Source: Rapana venosa
Taxonomy: Eukaryota > Mollusca > Gastropoda > Neogastropoda > Muricidae
Length of the DNA stretch: 64,000 nucleotides
Direction: 5' to 3'
Assembly: GCA_028751875.1 (NCBI GenBank)
Contig: CM054141.1
Span: 39,983,643 to 40,047,642 of the forward strand
Every line of letters begins with the position of its first letter. Positions within the stretch are counted from its first letter, which is position 1. The notes beneath the pieces were generated by a model. It was not told the origin of the DNA, made no database searches, and saw only the letters and a program-made list of their open reading frames with translations. Position numbers and translations under genes: made by a program. Below, one piece after another: positions 37,293 to 47,869 of the stretch.

Positions 37293-37720
37293 TTTGTCAT
37301 TTTAATGTTTGCTCTCTTTCTATGCCATCTTGATGTTTTCTTTTCTTTTCCTCTGCCACCACTGTGTTTGATTCCCTCCTTTGTCATTTTAATGTTTGCT
37401 CTCTTTCTATGCCATCTTGATGTTTTCTTTTCTTTTCCTCTGCCACCACTGTGTTTGATTCCCTCCTTTGTCGTCTTAATGTTTGCTCTCTTTCTTTGCC
37501 ATCTTGGTGGGTTTTTAAAAACTTTTTCTCTGCCACCACGATGTTTGATTACCTCCTTTGTCATTTTAATGTTTGCTCTCATTTTTTTCCATGTTGATGT
37601 TTGTTTTTCTTTTTCCTTGCCACCATGATGTTTGATTTCCCCTTTTGTCATTTCAATGTTTGCTCTCTTTCTTTGCCATATTTATGTTTGTTTTCTTCCT
37701 TTGTCATTTTGCTGATTGAT
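37293..37720 (+). repeat. 87 bp higher-order repeat (three monomers per unit)
   Basis: TTTGTCATTTTAATGTTTGC recurs at about 37293, 37380, 37467 (diverged), 37557 and 37644, giving spacings of 87, 87, 90 and 87. Each unit contains three different monomers of the superfamily (TTTTAATGTTTGCTC, CATCTTGATGTTTTC, CACCACTGTGTTTGATT). Confidence 0.9.
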
Positions 37721-40227
37721 TTTCTTCTCCGCTTTGTTTATATTCGTTTTCTTTGTTTACCATCTTAATATTTTCCTTCCTCGAGCTACTGAATGTTTGC
37801 TTTCCTGCTCAGGCATCTTGTGTTATTTTTCTCCTCCCCGACATCTTGGCAGCTGTTTTATTCCTCTGCCATGACGCCGCTCGTCTTCTTCCTTCACTAT
37901 CATCATAATGCGATGATAGTGAAGGACAATAGTTTAATGTCTTTTCTTGATGTGCGATAGAAATATTATTTGTTATCTTTCTCCGCCATCCTTATGTGCG
38001 TTTTCTTCCTTCCATTATGTCGATGTTCGTTGGGTTTTTTCTTCCACCAAGTCGATTGTTCCTTTTTATCCTCTACCATCTTCATATTTCTTTCTTCATT
38101 CGTCAACTTGATGTTTGCTTCTTTAAAAATTCTTTTTCCATGTTGATATTTATTTTCTTCTTCTGCGACTTTGATGTTTCTTTTTTCTTCTCCCACCATA
38201 CTGATGTTTATTTCCCTCCTCTGTCATCTTGCAATTTGTTTTCGTCCTCTGTCATAGCGGTATTTAGTTTATGCTGCGGCTGTGCTGATATAGATTTTCG
38301 ATCTCCGTCATGTTGGCATTTGTTTTCCTCCTTGGCAATGTTGATGTTTATTTTCTTCCACTTACTTATTGATCTTTGGTTTTTCCTTTTTGCCATCTGA
38401 TCTCTTATTCGCATGTTGTATTTCTTTCTCTCCTCAACTTGATGTTTGTTCTTTATCTTACGTATATTTTTTCTGCCACTCTCTGCAATATGGTTTCTTT
38501 CTTCTCTCCATGTATGTTTATTTTCTTCTCCTCTTATCTTAACGTTTTTTACCTGTTCCATCTGTCTTATTTTCATTTGCTTCTCGCTGTTACTGATAAT
38601 TTTTTCATCCCGTCATGTTGATGTGTTTTCCTCCTCATGTTGATGTTTGATTTTTCCTTCCACTATCGATTTTGATTTTCCTGCTATTTGCATCTTATTT
38701 CTTCTTTCTGCATGCCGTTGATATTTGCTTCCTCCTCTCAATGATTTTTTTCTTCACTATGTTGTATGTTTGTCTTCCTGCCTTCCACCTCTTGCATCAT
38801 TTGTTCTATTTCTCGTCCATCATCTTGGAGTTTTTCTCCTCCACATCTTCATTTAATTTTTTTCCTCTCGCATTTGCGTTGTTTATTTTCTCGACATGTC
38901 TGTTATTTCTCACGTCTTTGTGCATGTTTTTCATCCTCCTCAGTTGAGTTTATTTTACCATTTGTCTTTGCTATTGTTTTGATTTATTCTTCATTCTGCA
39001 TGTTGTTTTTTTCTCCTCCTCATGTATTCATTTTCTTCAACATTTTGGATGTGTTTTCCTCCCTCCACCTCTCCATGTCGTACTTTCACCCCATTTTGTT
39101 GTTTCCTCCCACAATCTTAGTGTTGTTTACCTCCTCCACTTCATTTAGATTTTGCTTCTTCTGTTATTTACGCTCGTTTTCTTTCTCCACCATGTCTGTG
39201 CTTACGTTTCCCTTATATACCACCTCTAATATCTTTTACCTCTTTGCATGATTGATTTTTTATCTCCTACTGCATTGTTGTTTCCTTCTTTTACGTCTCC
39301 TTCATCTATGCGTTTGTTTTTTTCTTCCATCATTTGGATTTTGTTCCTTCAGATCTTCTATATTGATGTTTGGTCGTTTCTTCTCCGCAATCTTGATGTT
39401 TATTTCTTTTCAATATCCATCCTCTGTTCTGTTCGTCCGTTGATTTTTTTATCCTCATTGTTTTTCTTCATTGATTTTGTTCTTTCTGCTAAGATTGTTT
39501 TCCACTTTGTGTCTTTAGCCACTTTTTGCTCCTACTATGTGTTTGTTTTTCTCTCGCTCATGTTCTGCATCCAGCATCTTAATATGTGCTATCTTTCTCC
39601 ACCATCTTAATATGCATTTTTCCCTTGCCATCTTGATTTTTTTTCTGTGCCATTTTAGTATTTGCATTTTCATCCACAATATTGATGTTTATTTTCCTTC
39701 TCTGTCATTTTGATGATTGTTTTTCTGTCTCTGCCAAAATGGTGTTTTTTCGTCTCCTGCCATCCATTTTCTTCCACCCCCATTTGGAAGTTTTTTCCTC
39801 CCTTATCTTGGTATTTGTTTTCTATCTCAAGCTATGTTGTTTTTTTTCTTTCTCTGACATATCGATGGGATGTTTTCCTGATGTTTATTTTCTCCCCCCG
39901 CCATGTTGATGTTTGTTTGCTCTCTTGCCATCTTGAATTTTTGTTCCCTCTCCTTAATCATATTTGTTATCCGCCCACTCTTTGGTAATCATTACTTGTT
40001 CTTTGCCATGTTCATATTCGTTTTCTTTCTCCCTAATCTGAATATTTGTTTTCTGCATCTGCCCTCATGTTGCTGGTTTCTTCCTGCAGTGTCTTGACGG
40101 CAGCTGTTGTATTTGTCAACCATCTTCCGTTTGTTGTTTTCACCCTCTGTTGCCTTGGCAGATGTTTTCTATTTTTGCCATTTATTTTCTTTTCCTCCAA
40201 CTGTAAAGTTTATTTTCTCCAAGTTGA
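37721..40227 (+). repeat. Decayed minisatellite
   Basis: T/C-rich with isolated recognisable cores (ATGTTGATGTTTATTTTC, CATCTTGATATTTG). It contains a perfect hairpin at 37891-37925 (listed separately). No gene is seen. Confidence 0.75.
37891..37925. other. Perfect 14 bp inverted repeat (hairpin)
   Basis: CCTTCACTATCATC at 37891-37904 and its exact reverse complement GATGATAGTGAAGG at 37912-37925 are separated by a 7-base loop. It is the only clear strand switch found inside the arrays. Confidence 0.85.
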
Positions 40228-40253
40228 TACTACTACTACTACTACTACTACCA
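40228..40253. repeat. (ACT)n microsatellite flanking a SINE
   Basis: TACTACTACT run directly next to the 3' end of the reversed SINE. A related run lies on the other side (40539-40558). Confidence 0.9.
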
Positions 40254-40538
40254 CTAGTATGTTCTTTCGAGCCAGAAGGCCCATAGAGCCGGAGCGTATC
40301 CCGGTTTCTGTAGCTTTAAGCGAACTGATGGTTTTTCACCACCCCTGTGACAGGACGCTAGTCTGTCGCCAGATACTTCCCCAGCAGAGCTGGTACCCAC
40401 TTGTACACCTGGGTGGAGTGAGGAAAATAGGAGTAAAGTGTCTTTCCCAAGGACACAACACCGAGCCGAGCGGGGATCGAACCCGCGACCTCTGGATCAC
40501 GAGTTGACCGCCTAAACCACTCGACCACGGTGCCTCCC
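40254..40538 (-). mobile_element. tRNA-derived SINE (SINE-G), near full length
   Basis: On the minus strand it starts GGAGGCACCGTGGTCGAGTG at 40538. A pol III A-box-like stretch (TGGTCGAGTGGTTTAGGC, about 40511-40528) and a B-box (GGTTCGATCCC, 40472-40482) identify a tRNA head of Leu/Ser-like type. The body continues with GTGTCCTTGGGAAAGACACT (about 40437-40456), a block conserved in several animal SINE families as I remember them, and ends near 40254 with a (TAG)n tail. It is not a functional tRNA gene because the head runs into the SINE body. Confidence 0.9.
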
Positions 40539-40558
40539 ACTACTACCACTACTACTAC

Positions 40559-40660
40559 AATAATAATAATGATAATAATAATACATAGAGTTTATACAGC
40601 ACTGTATTTTGCAAAACACAAATCAAAGCCCTAATCTTTCACATGCAGCCAGTTACGATT
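40559..40660 (-). mobile_element. SINE 3' end with (ATT)n tail, reverse orientation
   Basis: On the minus strand: GGCTTTGATTTGTGTTTTGC, then CAGTGCTGTATAAACTCT, then ATTATTATT. This is a diverged form of the CTATATAA-(ATT)n ending seen at 22862 and 43999. It adjoins SINE-G in the same orientation. Confidence 0.7.
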
Positions 40661-40689
40661 AGTAGTAACAGTTACAATTATTTTTGTTG

Positions 40690-41455
40690 TGCGTTATTTC
40701 ACTCACTATGGTGATGTTTGTTTTCTTCGTCCACTATGTTCTTGTTCGATTTCTTCCTTCATTATGGTGATAATTTTTTTCTTCACTAAGGTGATGTTTG
40801 TTTTCTTTTTCACTATGGTGATGGTTTTTTCTTAACTCACTATAGTGATGTTTGTTTTCTTTTTCCACTATGGTGATGATTTTTTCCCACTATGGAGATG
40901 TTTTTTTCCCTCACTCACTATGGTGATGTTTGCTTTTTTTTTTCACCATGGTGATGATTTTTTTCTACTATGATGACGTTTGTTTTCCTTTTTCACTATG
41001 GTGATGATTTTTTTCACTATGGTAATGTTTGTTTTCTTTCTTCACTATGGTGATGTTTGGTTTTTTCCTTCACCATGGTGATGATTTTTTCCCTAATATT
41101 GTGATGTTCGTTTTATTCCTCCACTATGCTGGTATTTGATTCGTTTGTTCACTATGGTGATGTTTGCTCTTTTTTTCTCTTCACTATGATGATATTTGTT
41201 TTCTTCCTCCACTATGATGAAGTTTGTTTTCTTCCTTCACTATGATGATGTTTGTTTTCTTCCTTCACTATGACGATGTGCTTTCTTCTTTCACCATGGC
41301 GAAGTTTGTTTTCTTTCCTCCGCTATGTTCATGCTTGTTTTCTTTCCTCCGCTATGTTCATGCTTGTTTTCTTTCCTCCGCTATGTTCATGTTTGTTTTC
41401 TTTCTCCGCTATGTTCATGTACGTTTTCTTTCCTCACTATGGTGATGATATCTTT
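40690..41455 (+). repeat. 27-28 bp minisatellite, subfamily CACTATGGTGATG
   Basis: Units start CACTATGGTGATGTTTG and end TTTTCTTTTT or TTTTCTTCC. Shorter units (about 20-25 bp) alternate at 40750-41100. The last part (41290-41430) switches to CGCTATGTTCATGCTTG units. Confidence 0.9.
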
Positions 41456-41456
41456 T

Positions 41457-41588
41457 CATGGAAGGTACAGCAGCAAGGGAGGGTAGATGGGTCCACCCTC
41501 AATATGCTGGCCCCTAGAGAAGCAAGGTCTCTGACGCCTCAGTCCTCTGCCACCTTATAGGTTATGGGACACCCCGTTTTACCCTTGT
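41457..41588 (+). mobile_element. SINE-D copy (body and 3' part) inside the array
   Basis: Landmarks are GGAAGGTACAGCAGCAAGGG, ATATGCTGGCCCCTAGAG, GGTCTCTGACGCCTCAGTCC and TAGGTTATGGGACACC (about 41559-41574). This is the best-preserved body of the family in the window. Minisatellite resumes directly afterwards. Confidence 0.75.
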
Positions 41589-43059
41589 CTTTTCTCTACC
41601 ATAATGTTTGCTTTCTTCTTTCTCTCTACCATCTTCAGATCTATTTTCGTTCTCTCCCGCCATAATGTTTGTTTCTTTTTTCTTCCTCTGCCAACTTTGT
41701 ATTTGTTTTATTTTAATTCATATGACTTTGTTTCCTTCCTCCTCTATGTTAATGGCTTTTATATTTCTCTTATGCCATGCTTATTTGTTTTGTCTTATTT
41801 TCCTACTCTGCTTAGTTTATATTGTTTCTTCTTCTTTCTCTTTCAAATGTATTTTAATTCTCCGCCATCTTCATGCTCATTTCTCTCCTTCTCTTCCATG
41901 TCTATGCTTTCCATATTCGCCATGTTGATGCCTTTTATCCTTTTCCTCACCATGTTGATGGCTTATTTTTCTCTAATAAGCAATAGCAACGTATATTTTC
42001 CCGTCCTCTGCCATGCCATTGTGATATTTGAATTTATCTTCTTTCATTGACTTATATTTGGGGGGGGGGTCCCTACGCCTTGTTAATGTTGGTTTTCCTC
42101 TTCATCCATCATATTGTCGTCTGTTTTCTTAAACGATCATGTTTTTTGTCCTCCTCTCCTACGTTGTTTTTCCTCTATGTTGATGGAATGTTTCCCTTTT
42201 TCTCCAAATGTTTGTCTTTGCCAAATGTCTGTTCACATGTTTCTCTTCCATATTGACGTTGTGTTTTCTTCCTCCACCATGTTGATGTCTGTGTTCCTCC
42301 TCCTTCTCTGTTTTACCTTTGGTCTCCCCCCCTTCCCCCCCCCTCAACTATCCCCATGTTCGATTTCTTCCTTGTACGTCATGTTCGTATTTGTTGTCAT
42401 TATTGTCTATTTTTCCTCTATTACACTATGTATATTTTTTCCTTAATAAACGATATTTACACTATGTTGATGTTTCTGTAGTAAACCGTATTTGCACTAT
42501 GTTGTCTTTTCCTTAATAAACGATGGTGGTTTTGTGTCCTGCATTGAAGTGGTATTTCTTTTCTCCTCCTCCTTTTCTTTTTCTCCATTTTCTCCTCTAG
42601 TTTGGTGTTTGGTTTTTCCTTATCTGGATGATCATGTATGTTTACTTTTTTCTCTGATATATACGAGTATGGTTTCATCTTCCACCCTGTTGATTTATGT
42701 TTATTCCTTTTCTGCCGTGTTGACAGAATATTCTCCTCCTGTGCCATGTTGATGTCTGTTTTTGCTTTCTTTGATTATATTGATGTCTGCTTTCTTTCTT
42801 TTCTACCATGTTGATGTTTTCCTTCTGCTCCGCTCTGTCTATGTCTGTTTATTTATGTCCGTTTTATTTATCGTCCACTTCTTTTATGTCCGTTTTCGTC
42901 CTCCACTGAAATCTCGTCCGTTTTCTTCCTCTTCTGCTATGTTTATGTCCGTTGTCTTCTTCTTCTGCTATGTTTATATCTGATGACTTTTTCCTCTTTG
43001 CTGATTATTTTGTGTCCTCATCCCACCGAGTTGTTGCTGTTTGTGTTATTGCTCCTCCA
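41589..43059 (+). repeat. Decayed minisatellite
   Basis: Diverged units (CATGTTGATGTCTGT, ACTATGTTGATGTTTC). There is a G-run at 42060-42069 and a C-rich run near 42327-42343. A local block of TATGTCCGTTTTC units lies at 42840-42970. No gene is seen. Confidence 0.75.
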
Positions 43060-43160
43060 CCATACTGACGGGATAGTTCAGTGGTCAGAGCACTCGCTTT
43101 TCTCGAGCTAAGGCTAAGCTCCTATGACCACAAAGGTTATGGGACACCTTTACCATTTTT
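43060..43160 (+). mobile_element. SINE-D copy with tRNA-like head and deleted body
   Basis: Starts GACGGGATAGTTCAGTGGTC and AGAGCACTCGC, a tRNA-type head with an A-box-like TAGTTCAGTGG. It passes within about 50 bases to AAGGTTATGGGACACCTTTA, the 3' block also found at 41557. The body between is missing, so this is an internally deleted copy. It shows that family D is tRNA-derived. Confidence 0.65.
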
Positions 43161-43739
43161 TGCTTTTTTTTCTATTTCGGAATGCTGATGTTTTTCTCTT
43201 CTGGGATGTTGGCGTCTGTTTTCTCCACACTCCACCATTTTGATGCTGATTTGTTTTCTCTTCCACCAAGTTAATGTGAAGGGTTTTTTTGTTTTTTTCT
43301 CTCTTTGGCATATTGATCTTGTTAGTTCCTCCTCTGTCATGTTGATGTTTGTTTTCTTCCTCTCCAATAGTGATTTTTTTCCATTCTTCATGATGGTGAT
43401 GCTTGTTGTTTTTTTCCTTCTACTATGGCAACGAATTTATTCTTCTTTCTCCACCATGCTAAAATTTGTTTTCTCCTCAGTCACGCTTATGACGTGTTTT
43501 TTTACTGCTATATTGACGGGTTTTCTTTATTAACTCCACCATGTTGGTTTTTTTCCCCTCCTCAGCCATATTGAGGTTTTCTTTCTCTAATATGTTGATG
43601 TTGGTTTCCCAGCCCCCTCCACACCTTATTGGTGTTTGGGTTTATTTTCACCCACCAATTTGATATCTCTCTATTCTGCTATGTTGATATTTTTCTCCTG
43701 TGCCTTTTTGATGCTTAATTCATTCCTCATGCTCTTACC
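43161..43739 (+). repeat. Decayed minisatellite
   Basis: Recognisable cores include CATGTTGATGTTTGTTTTC at about 43339, in a T/C-rich background. Confidence 0.75.
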
Positions 43740-43998
43740 TACGATTTTTGTCTTTAAAATAACCGAACACGACTGACCCTATAGGAAGCGTTTGATAGCT
43801 ACATAGAAGTTTTATAAATGTACGGTGTAAAGATATACATCTGATTAACAAAGTATGTATTTTTAACCTTACTATACACTATTAATTCTGATCTGATTTA
43901 ACAATGAACTTTTGGGCCATAGAATAACTTTTGAACAAAGAAAAATGCAAACATATAATTTTTGTGCTTGTTTAAGAACTGCACATATTTCAAGCTGT

Positions 43999-44068
43999 TA
44001 TTGAGCGCTTTGATTTGTTGCTTTACAAGATTCAGCGCTATATAAATTCCATACATAATAATAATAAT
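43999..44068 (+). mobile_element. SINE-B 3' end
   Basis: GAGCGCTTTGATTTGTTGCT, TTACAAGATTCAGCGCTATA, AATTCCATACA then (ATA)n. It is nearly identical to the reversed copy at 22904-22955. Confidence 0.8.
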
Positions 44069-44333
44069 TTTCTAAGTCGTAAAATACAACTAAAAATAGG
44101 ATCAGCCACACGTTTGATAACTGCATTTCCACACCTGTGTATTATTGTAAAGGCAGGATATTTTGGTAATTGCACGTTTTCAAAAACTCGATACATAAAA
44201 CCAAAATTAAGTGAGTATCTATATTTCCGGAATTGCATGTTCTGCATTAGAAGTTTAGGGCAAATGCACTTTTTGATGGCTTTACATCTATTTGCATTGG
44301 TGATTGGATACGAAATGATATACCATTACGCAG

Positions 44334-44351
44334 ACACACACACACACACAT

Positions 44352-44402
<51 letters not shown>
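44334..44402. repeat. (CA)n microsatellite
   Basis: About 68 bp of nearly pure CA dinucleotides. Confidence 0.95.
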
Positions 44403-44513
44403 TACTGTCAACCTTCTACCCAATTTACTGATTAAACATGGATCTTATTCAACCTCTCCACCCGCTCCTGCATCCTTAATCTTGCACTTCTTTCCCTACC
44501 ATCCTCGTCCACA

Positions 44514-44538
44514 TTCTCTCTCCCTCTCTCTCTCTCTC

Positions 44539-44569
<31 letters not shown>

Positions 44570-44571
44570 GC
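44514..44571. repeat. (TC)n(CA)n compound microsatellite
   Basis: CT repeats to about 44538 pass directly into CA repeats to about 44567. Confidence 0.95.
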
Positions 44572-44754
44572 ATTCAGTTAAACCTCATACCAACACCCTC
44601 TGCCCCACCCCCCACCCCTCAAATGAGAATAATCGTCCTACCCCCTCCCCCCAAAAAAAACAACAAAAAAAAACTACCTCCTCCTACTATATGTCCCCCT
44701 TCCGCTTCTTAAACCTACAAGAAATATCATGAAGTTATGAATGAAATATCAGCA

Positions 44755-45022
44755 GCATCTGGTGAATTAAGGGCTGGGATTTTTGCGGTCTCCCAGGATA
44801 ACGTCAAGTGCAGACCTGCTAGTGCCTTTATTCCCTACGTGTATATACACATGCAGAAGATCAAATATGCCTACCAAAGATCCCGTAGCTCACATTTTAT
44901 GTCATCGTTTGGTGGTTTACGGGAACACGAGCATAATTATCCAGATTACATTCCTGAAGTCGGAATGCGATTACCTTCATGTTGGGCAAACAAGTTGCAT
45001 ATGCAAAGTCCTACAGCTCTAG
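44755..45022 (+). mobile_element. SINE-A copy (head missing)
   Basis: Landmarks are CATCTGGTGAATTAAGGG, TCTCCCAGGATAACGTCAAG, TGCAGACCTGCTAGTGCC, TATATACACATGCAGAAGAT, CAAATATGCC, AAGATCCCGTAGCTCA, TTTGGTGGTTTACGGGAACA, CTGAAGTCGGAATGCGATTA and GTTGCATATGCAAAGTCC. The order and wording match a SINE I associate with caenogastropods. The copy at 50735 shares all but the middle block. Confidence 0.8.
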
Positions 45023-45074
45023 TCGAAGATCGAAGATCGAAAAAGAAAACTTTACAAAATTGTTTCTTTTTCGT

Positions 45075-45245
45075 CAGCCTGAACCATGGTGTCTAACTGC
45101 CCTTGTGTCCACAAGTGGGGCTGGGGTTAAGGTAAAGGTTAGTGTAAGCGTTAGGGTTAGCATCAACAGTTAGTACTGGGAGAGGGTGGTTGGTCAGGTC
45201 AGTTTGTTTGTCTGCCTGTCTGCATGTGGACACAACAACACACAG
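45075..45245 (+). mobile_element. Element E copy 2, short element with 11 bp perfect inverted ends
   Basis: TTGTGTCCACA at 45103-45113 and TGTGGACACAA at 45225-45235 are perfect inverted repeats about 110 bp apart. The interior (GGTTAGTGTAAGCGTTAGGG, GCATCAACAGTTAGTACTGG, GAGAGGGTGGTTGGTC) matches the copy at 18680-18830. Size and ends suggest a MITE-like non-autonomous DNA transposon; the superfamily cannot be assigned. Confidence 0.65.
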
Positions 45246-45541
45246 ACACAATGGTATGCTGCTTTTATGTAATTATAGCATCGTGCAAATTACAAGTTAC
45301 CTCACCTACAAATCGGAAACATAAATAATAAAATAAACTAATTGTAGTGTTTTGTTTCCTTTCCGCTGTATTTTCCATCATTTCAGCAAGACATTCTAAT
45401 ACCTACAGTTTGGGTAACAGCTTGCGTTTGTTTAAATAAAGGCCCCCCAAAATCAAAAGCTTTAGTCTGAAATCAATGATGCGACGAGAAGAAATGTGTA
45501 TTGTCTGCCCCAGCCATTTAATTTCCTTTTCCACCAATATG

Positions 45542-45542
<1 letters not shown>

Positions 45543-45588
<46 letters not shown>

Positions 45589-45621
45589 CAACACACACAC
45601 ACACACATAACACACACACCA
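45543..45621. repeat. (CA)n microsatellite
   Basis: Nearly pure CA dinucleotides with one or two interruptions. Confidence 0.95.
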
Positions 45622-45705
45622 CTACATCTCTCTCCAAAGGGCCCCTGTCCTCATAATCCTCTTCTACAAAATCAGATTAGCTACCCATCCTTCCAATCAA
45701 ACCCT

Positions 45706-45748
45706 TCTCTCTGTCTCTCTCTCTCTCTCTCTCTTCCTCTCTCTCTGT
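45706..45748. repeat. (TC)n microsatellite
   Basis: CT dinucleotides with two single-base interruptions. Confidence 0.95.
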
Positions 45749-46090
45749 ACAGTACACTGTCTTCACTGGGATGCACCTATCATCGTATCATGCAGCTTCA
45801 TTCGATCTGTCGCAGTACCATGTCCTTCAATCATCCTGGCAAACTTGAGATCTAACTATTAAGGCTCATAGTAAGTTGTGGTCAAAATGAGCCCAAACTA
45901 TTGTACACGTACTCTGTCTGTTTGTAAAGCAGAACTTATAAGTCACAAACATACTGGAAATTACATAACTATCAGGCTACATGCAGACTATTACTTTTTT
46001 TTGCTTCCTTATTGCCACCACTCCGTTTTGGTCTGTTTAATGTTTATGATTTTTTAAGAGTGGGAGGGGGCTTTTGGTCAAATCTATCTG

Positions 46091-46319
46091 CTAACATTAA
46101 ACTTTGGCTATATTCTCTACTCCTTTTCTTATTGGCCACTTACATTCTCTCAACAGTTCACGTTTTCTCTCTGCTATTGATGTTTTTTCCTTTCCCATTA
46201 ATGCAAGTGAGGCTGTTTTCCACTTTACCATGTTAATGTTAGTCTTCTTCTTCACTTTCTCTTACTCGTTCTCTATTGCCATTACTGTTTTTTCGGTTCC
46301 TTTGCCTGTCCTATTTTTG
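46091..46319 (+). repeat. Decayed leading edge of the next array
   Basis: T/C-rich, with isolated cores such as ACCATGTTAATGTTAG. Confidence 0.65.
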
Positions 46320-47215
46320 TTCTGCCATGTTTCTGTTTTTCTTCTTTGCATGTTCCGTTAATCTCTAACTGCCATGTTGGTTTCTGTCCTTCGCATTTTC
46401 TGTTTCGTTCCCTCACCATGTTTCTGTTTCTTCTTCTTGCCTACTTTTGGTTCTTCCCTCGTCATGTTTTGTTTTTTCGTTCCTTTGCCGTTCTGTTTTT
46501 TTTTTTCCTTAGTCATGTTTCTGTTTTCTTCCTTGCCTATTCTGTTTGGTTTTTCCACTCGTCATGTTTGTTGTTTCTGTCCTTGCCATTTTTTTTGTTT
46601 TTTTTCCGTGCATGTTTCTGTTTTTCTTCCCTTGCCTACTTCTGTTGGTTTCTTCCCTCGTCATGTTTTGTTTTTTCTTCTTTGCCATGTTTCTGTTTTG
46701 CTGTTTATTTCCTTTGCCATGTTTCGGTTTTTCTTGCTTGCCATTTATTTTCTTCTGCATGTTTGGTTTTCTTCTGCATGTTTCGGTTTGTTTTGTTGCA
46801 TGTTTATTTTTTTTCTTTGATGTTCTTTTGTGCTTTGGCCATGTTTCTGTTTTTCCCTTTGCCATGTTTTCGGTTTTTCTTGCTTTGCCATGTTTATGTT
46901 TTTCTTCTTTGCCATGTTTCGTGTTTTTTCTTCCTTTGCCATGTTTATGTTTCTTTTTTGCCATGTTTCGGTTTTTTTCGTTGCTTTGTCCATGTTTATG
47001 TTTTTCTTCCTTTGCCATGTTTCGGTTTTTTCTTGCTTTGCCATGTTTCGGTTTTTCTTGCTTTGCCATGTTTATGTTTTTCTTCCTTTGCCATGTTTTG
47101 TTTTTCTTCCTTTGCCTTATGCTTCTTTTTGCTGTTTCTTTTCAGCATGTGTATGTTTGTTTTCGTTTTCCACGATTGTCTATGTTTGCTTTCGTTCTTC
47201 GTCCATGTAATTATT
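46320..47215 (+). repeat. 25 bp minisatellite, subfamily CATGTTTCGG/CATGTTTATG
   Basis: Units such as CATGTTTCGGTTTTTCTTGC plus TTTGC and CATGTTTATGTTTTTCTTCC plus TTTGC, both 25 bp. This is the shortest unit in the window. It has a T-rich linker and lacks the GATG part of the core. Confidence 0.9.
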
Positions 47216-47869
47216 GTTTTCCTCCTCCACCATGTTCTTGTTTTTTTCCTTCCTCTGTTGCTTTGTATTCTCCTCCGCATTGTTTGTTATCTTCTCTCGC
47301 GTGTTGTTTGTTTTTCATGCTATTTGCTCTACCATGCATATTGTTTGTTTTTTCTTCCACCATGTATATGTTTGTTTTCCTTTTTCAACATACGTTTGTT
47401 TGTTTTGCTCTCCTACCATGTATATGTTTGTTTTTCTCCTCCGCCATGTGTATGTTTGGTTTCCTCTTCCTCATGTATATGTTTCTTTTCCTCCTCCTCC
47501 ATGTTTATGTTTTCCTCCTCCGCAATGTTTATGCTTTTCTCCTCCGCCATTATATGCTTGTTTTCCTCCTCCGCCATGTATATGTTTCTTTTCCTCTTCC
47601 GCCATGTATATGTTTTTTTCCTCCTCCGCAATGTTTGTTTTCCTCCTCCGCCATGTTTATGTTTTCCCCTCCGCACATGTTTATGTTCTTTTCTCCTCCG
47701 CCATGTTAGTTTGTTTTCCTCCTCCGCCATGTATTAGTTTCCTCCGCATGTAGCTTTTCCTCCTCCGCCATGTTAGGTTGTTTTCCTACCTCCGCATGTT
47801 TATGTTTTCCACCTCCGCATTGTTTATGCTTTTCCTCCTCCGCCATGTATGAGGTTTGTTTCCTCCTCC
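47216..47869 (+). repeat. 28 bp minisatellite, subfamily CATGTATATGTTTG
   Basis: Units such as CATGTATATGTTTGTTTTCC plus TCCTCCGC. It is regular to about 47600, then carries many short deletions. Confidence 0.9.

Larger units (their letters stand above)
43740..46090. other. Non-satellite island 3
   Basis: Holds SINE-B, SINE-A and element E copies and three microsatellite clusters (listed separately). No gene is recognised in the remaining sequence. Confidence 0.7.

Noticed and set aside
40465..40538. A stand-alone tRNA gene
   Set aside because: The A- and B-boxes are followed without break by a SINE body. There is no separate 3' end or terminator.
45149..45162. Telomere-like GTTAGGGTTAGC
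   Set aside because: Only about two TTAGGG-like units occur, inside element E, and the other copy of E lacks them.
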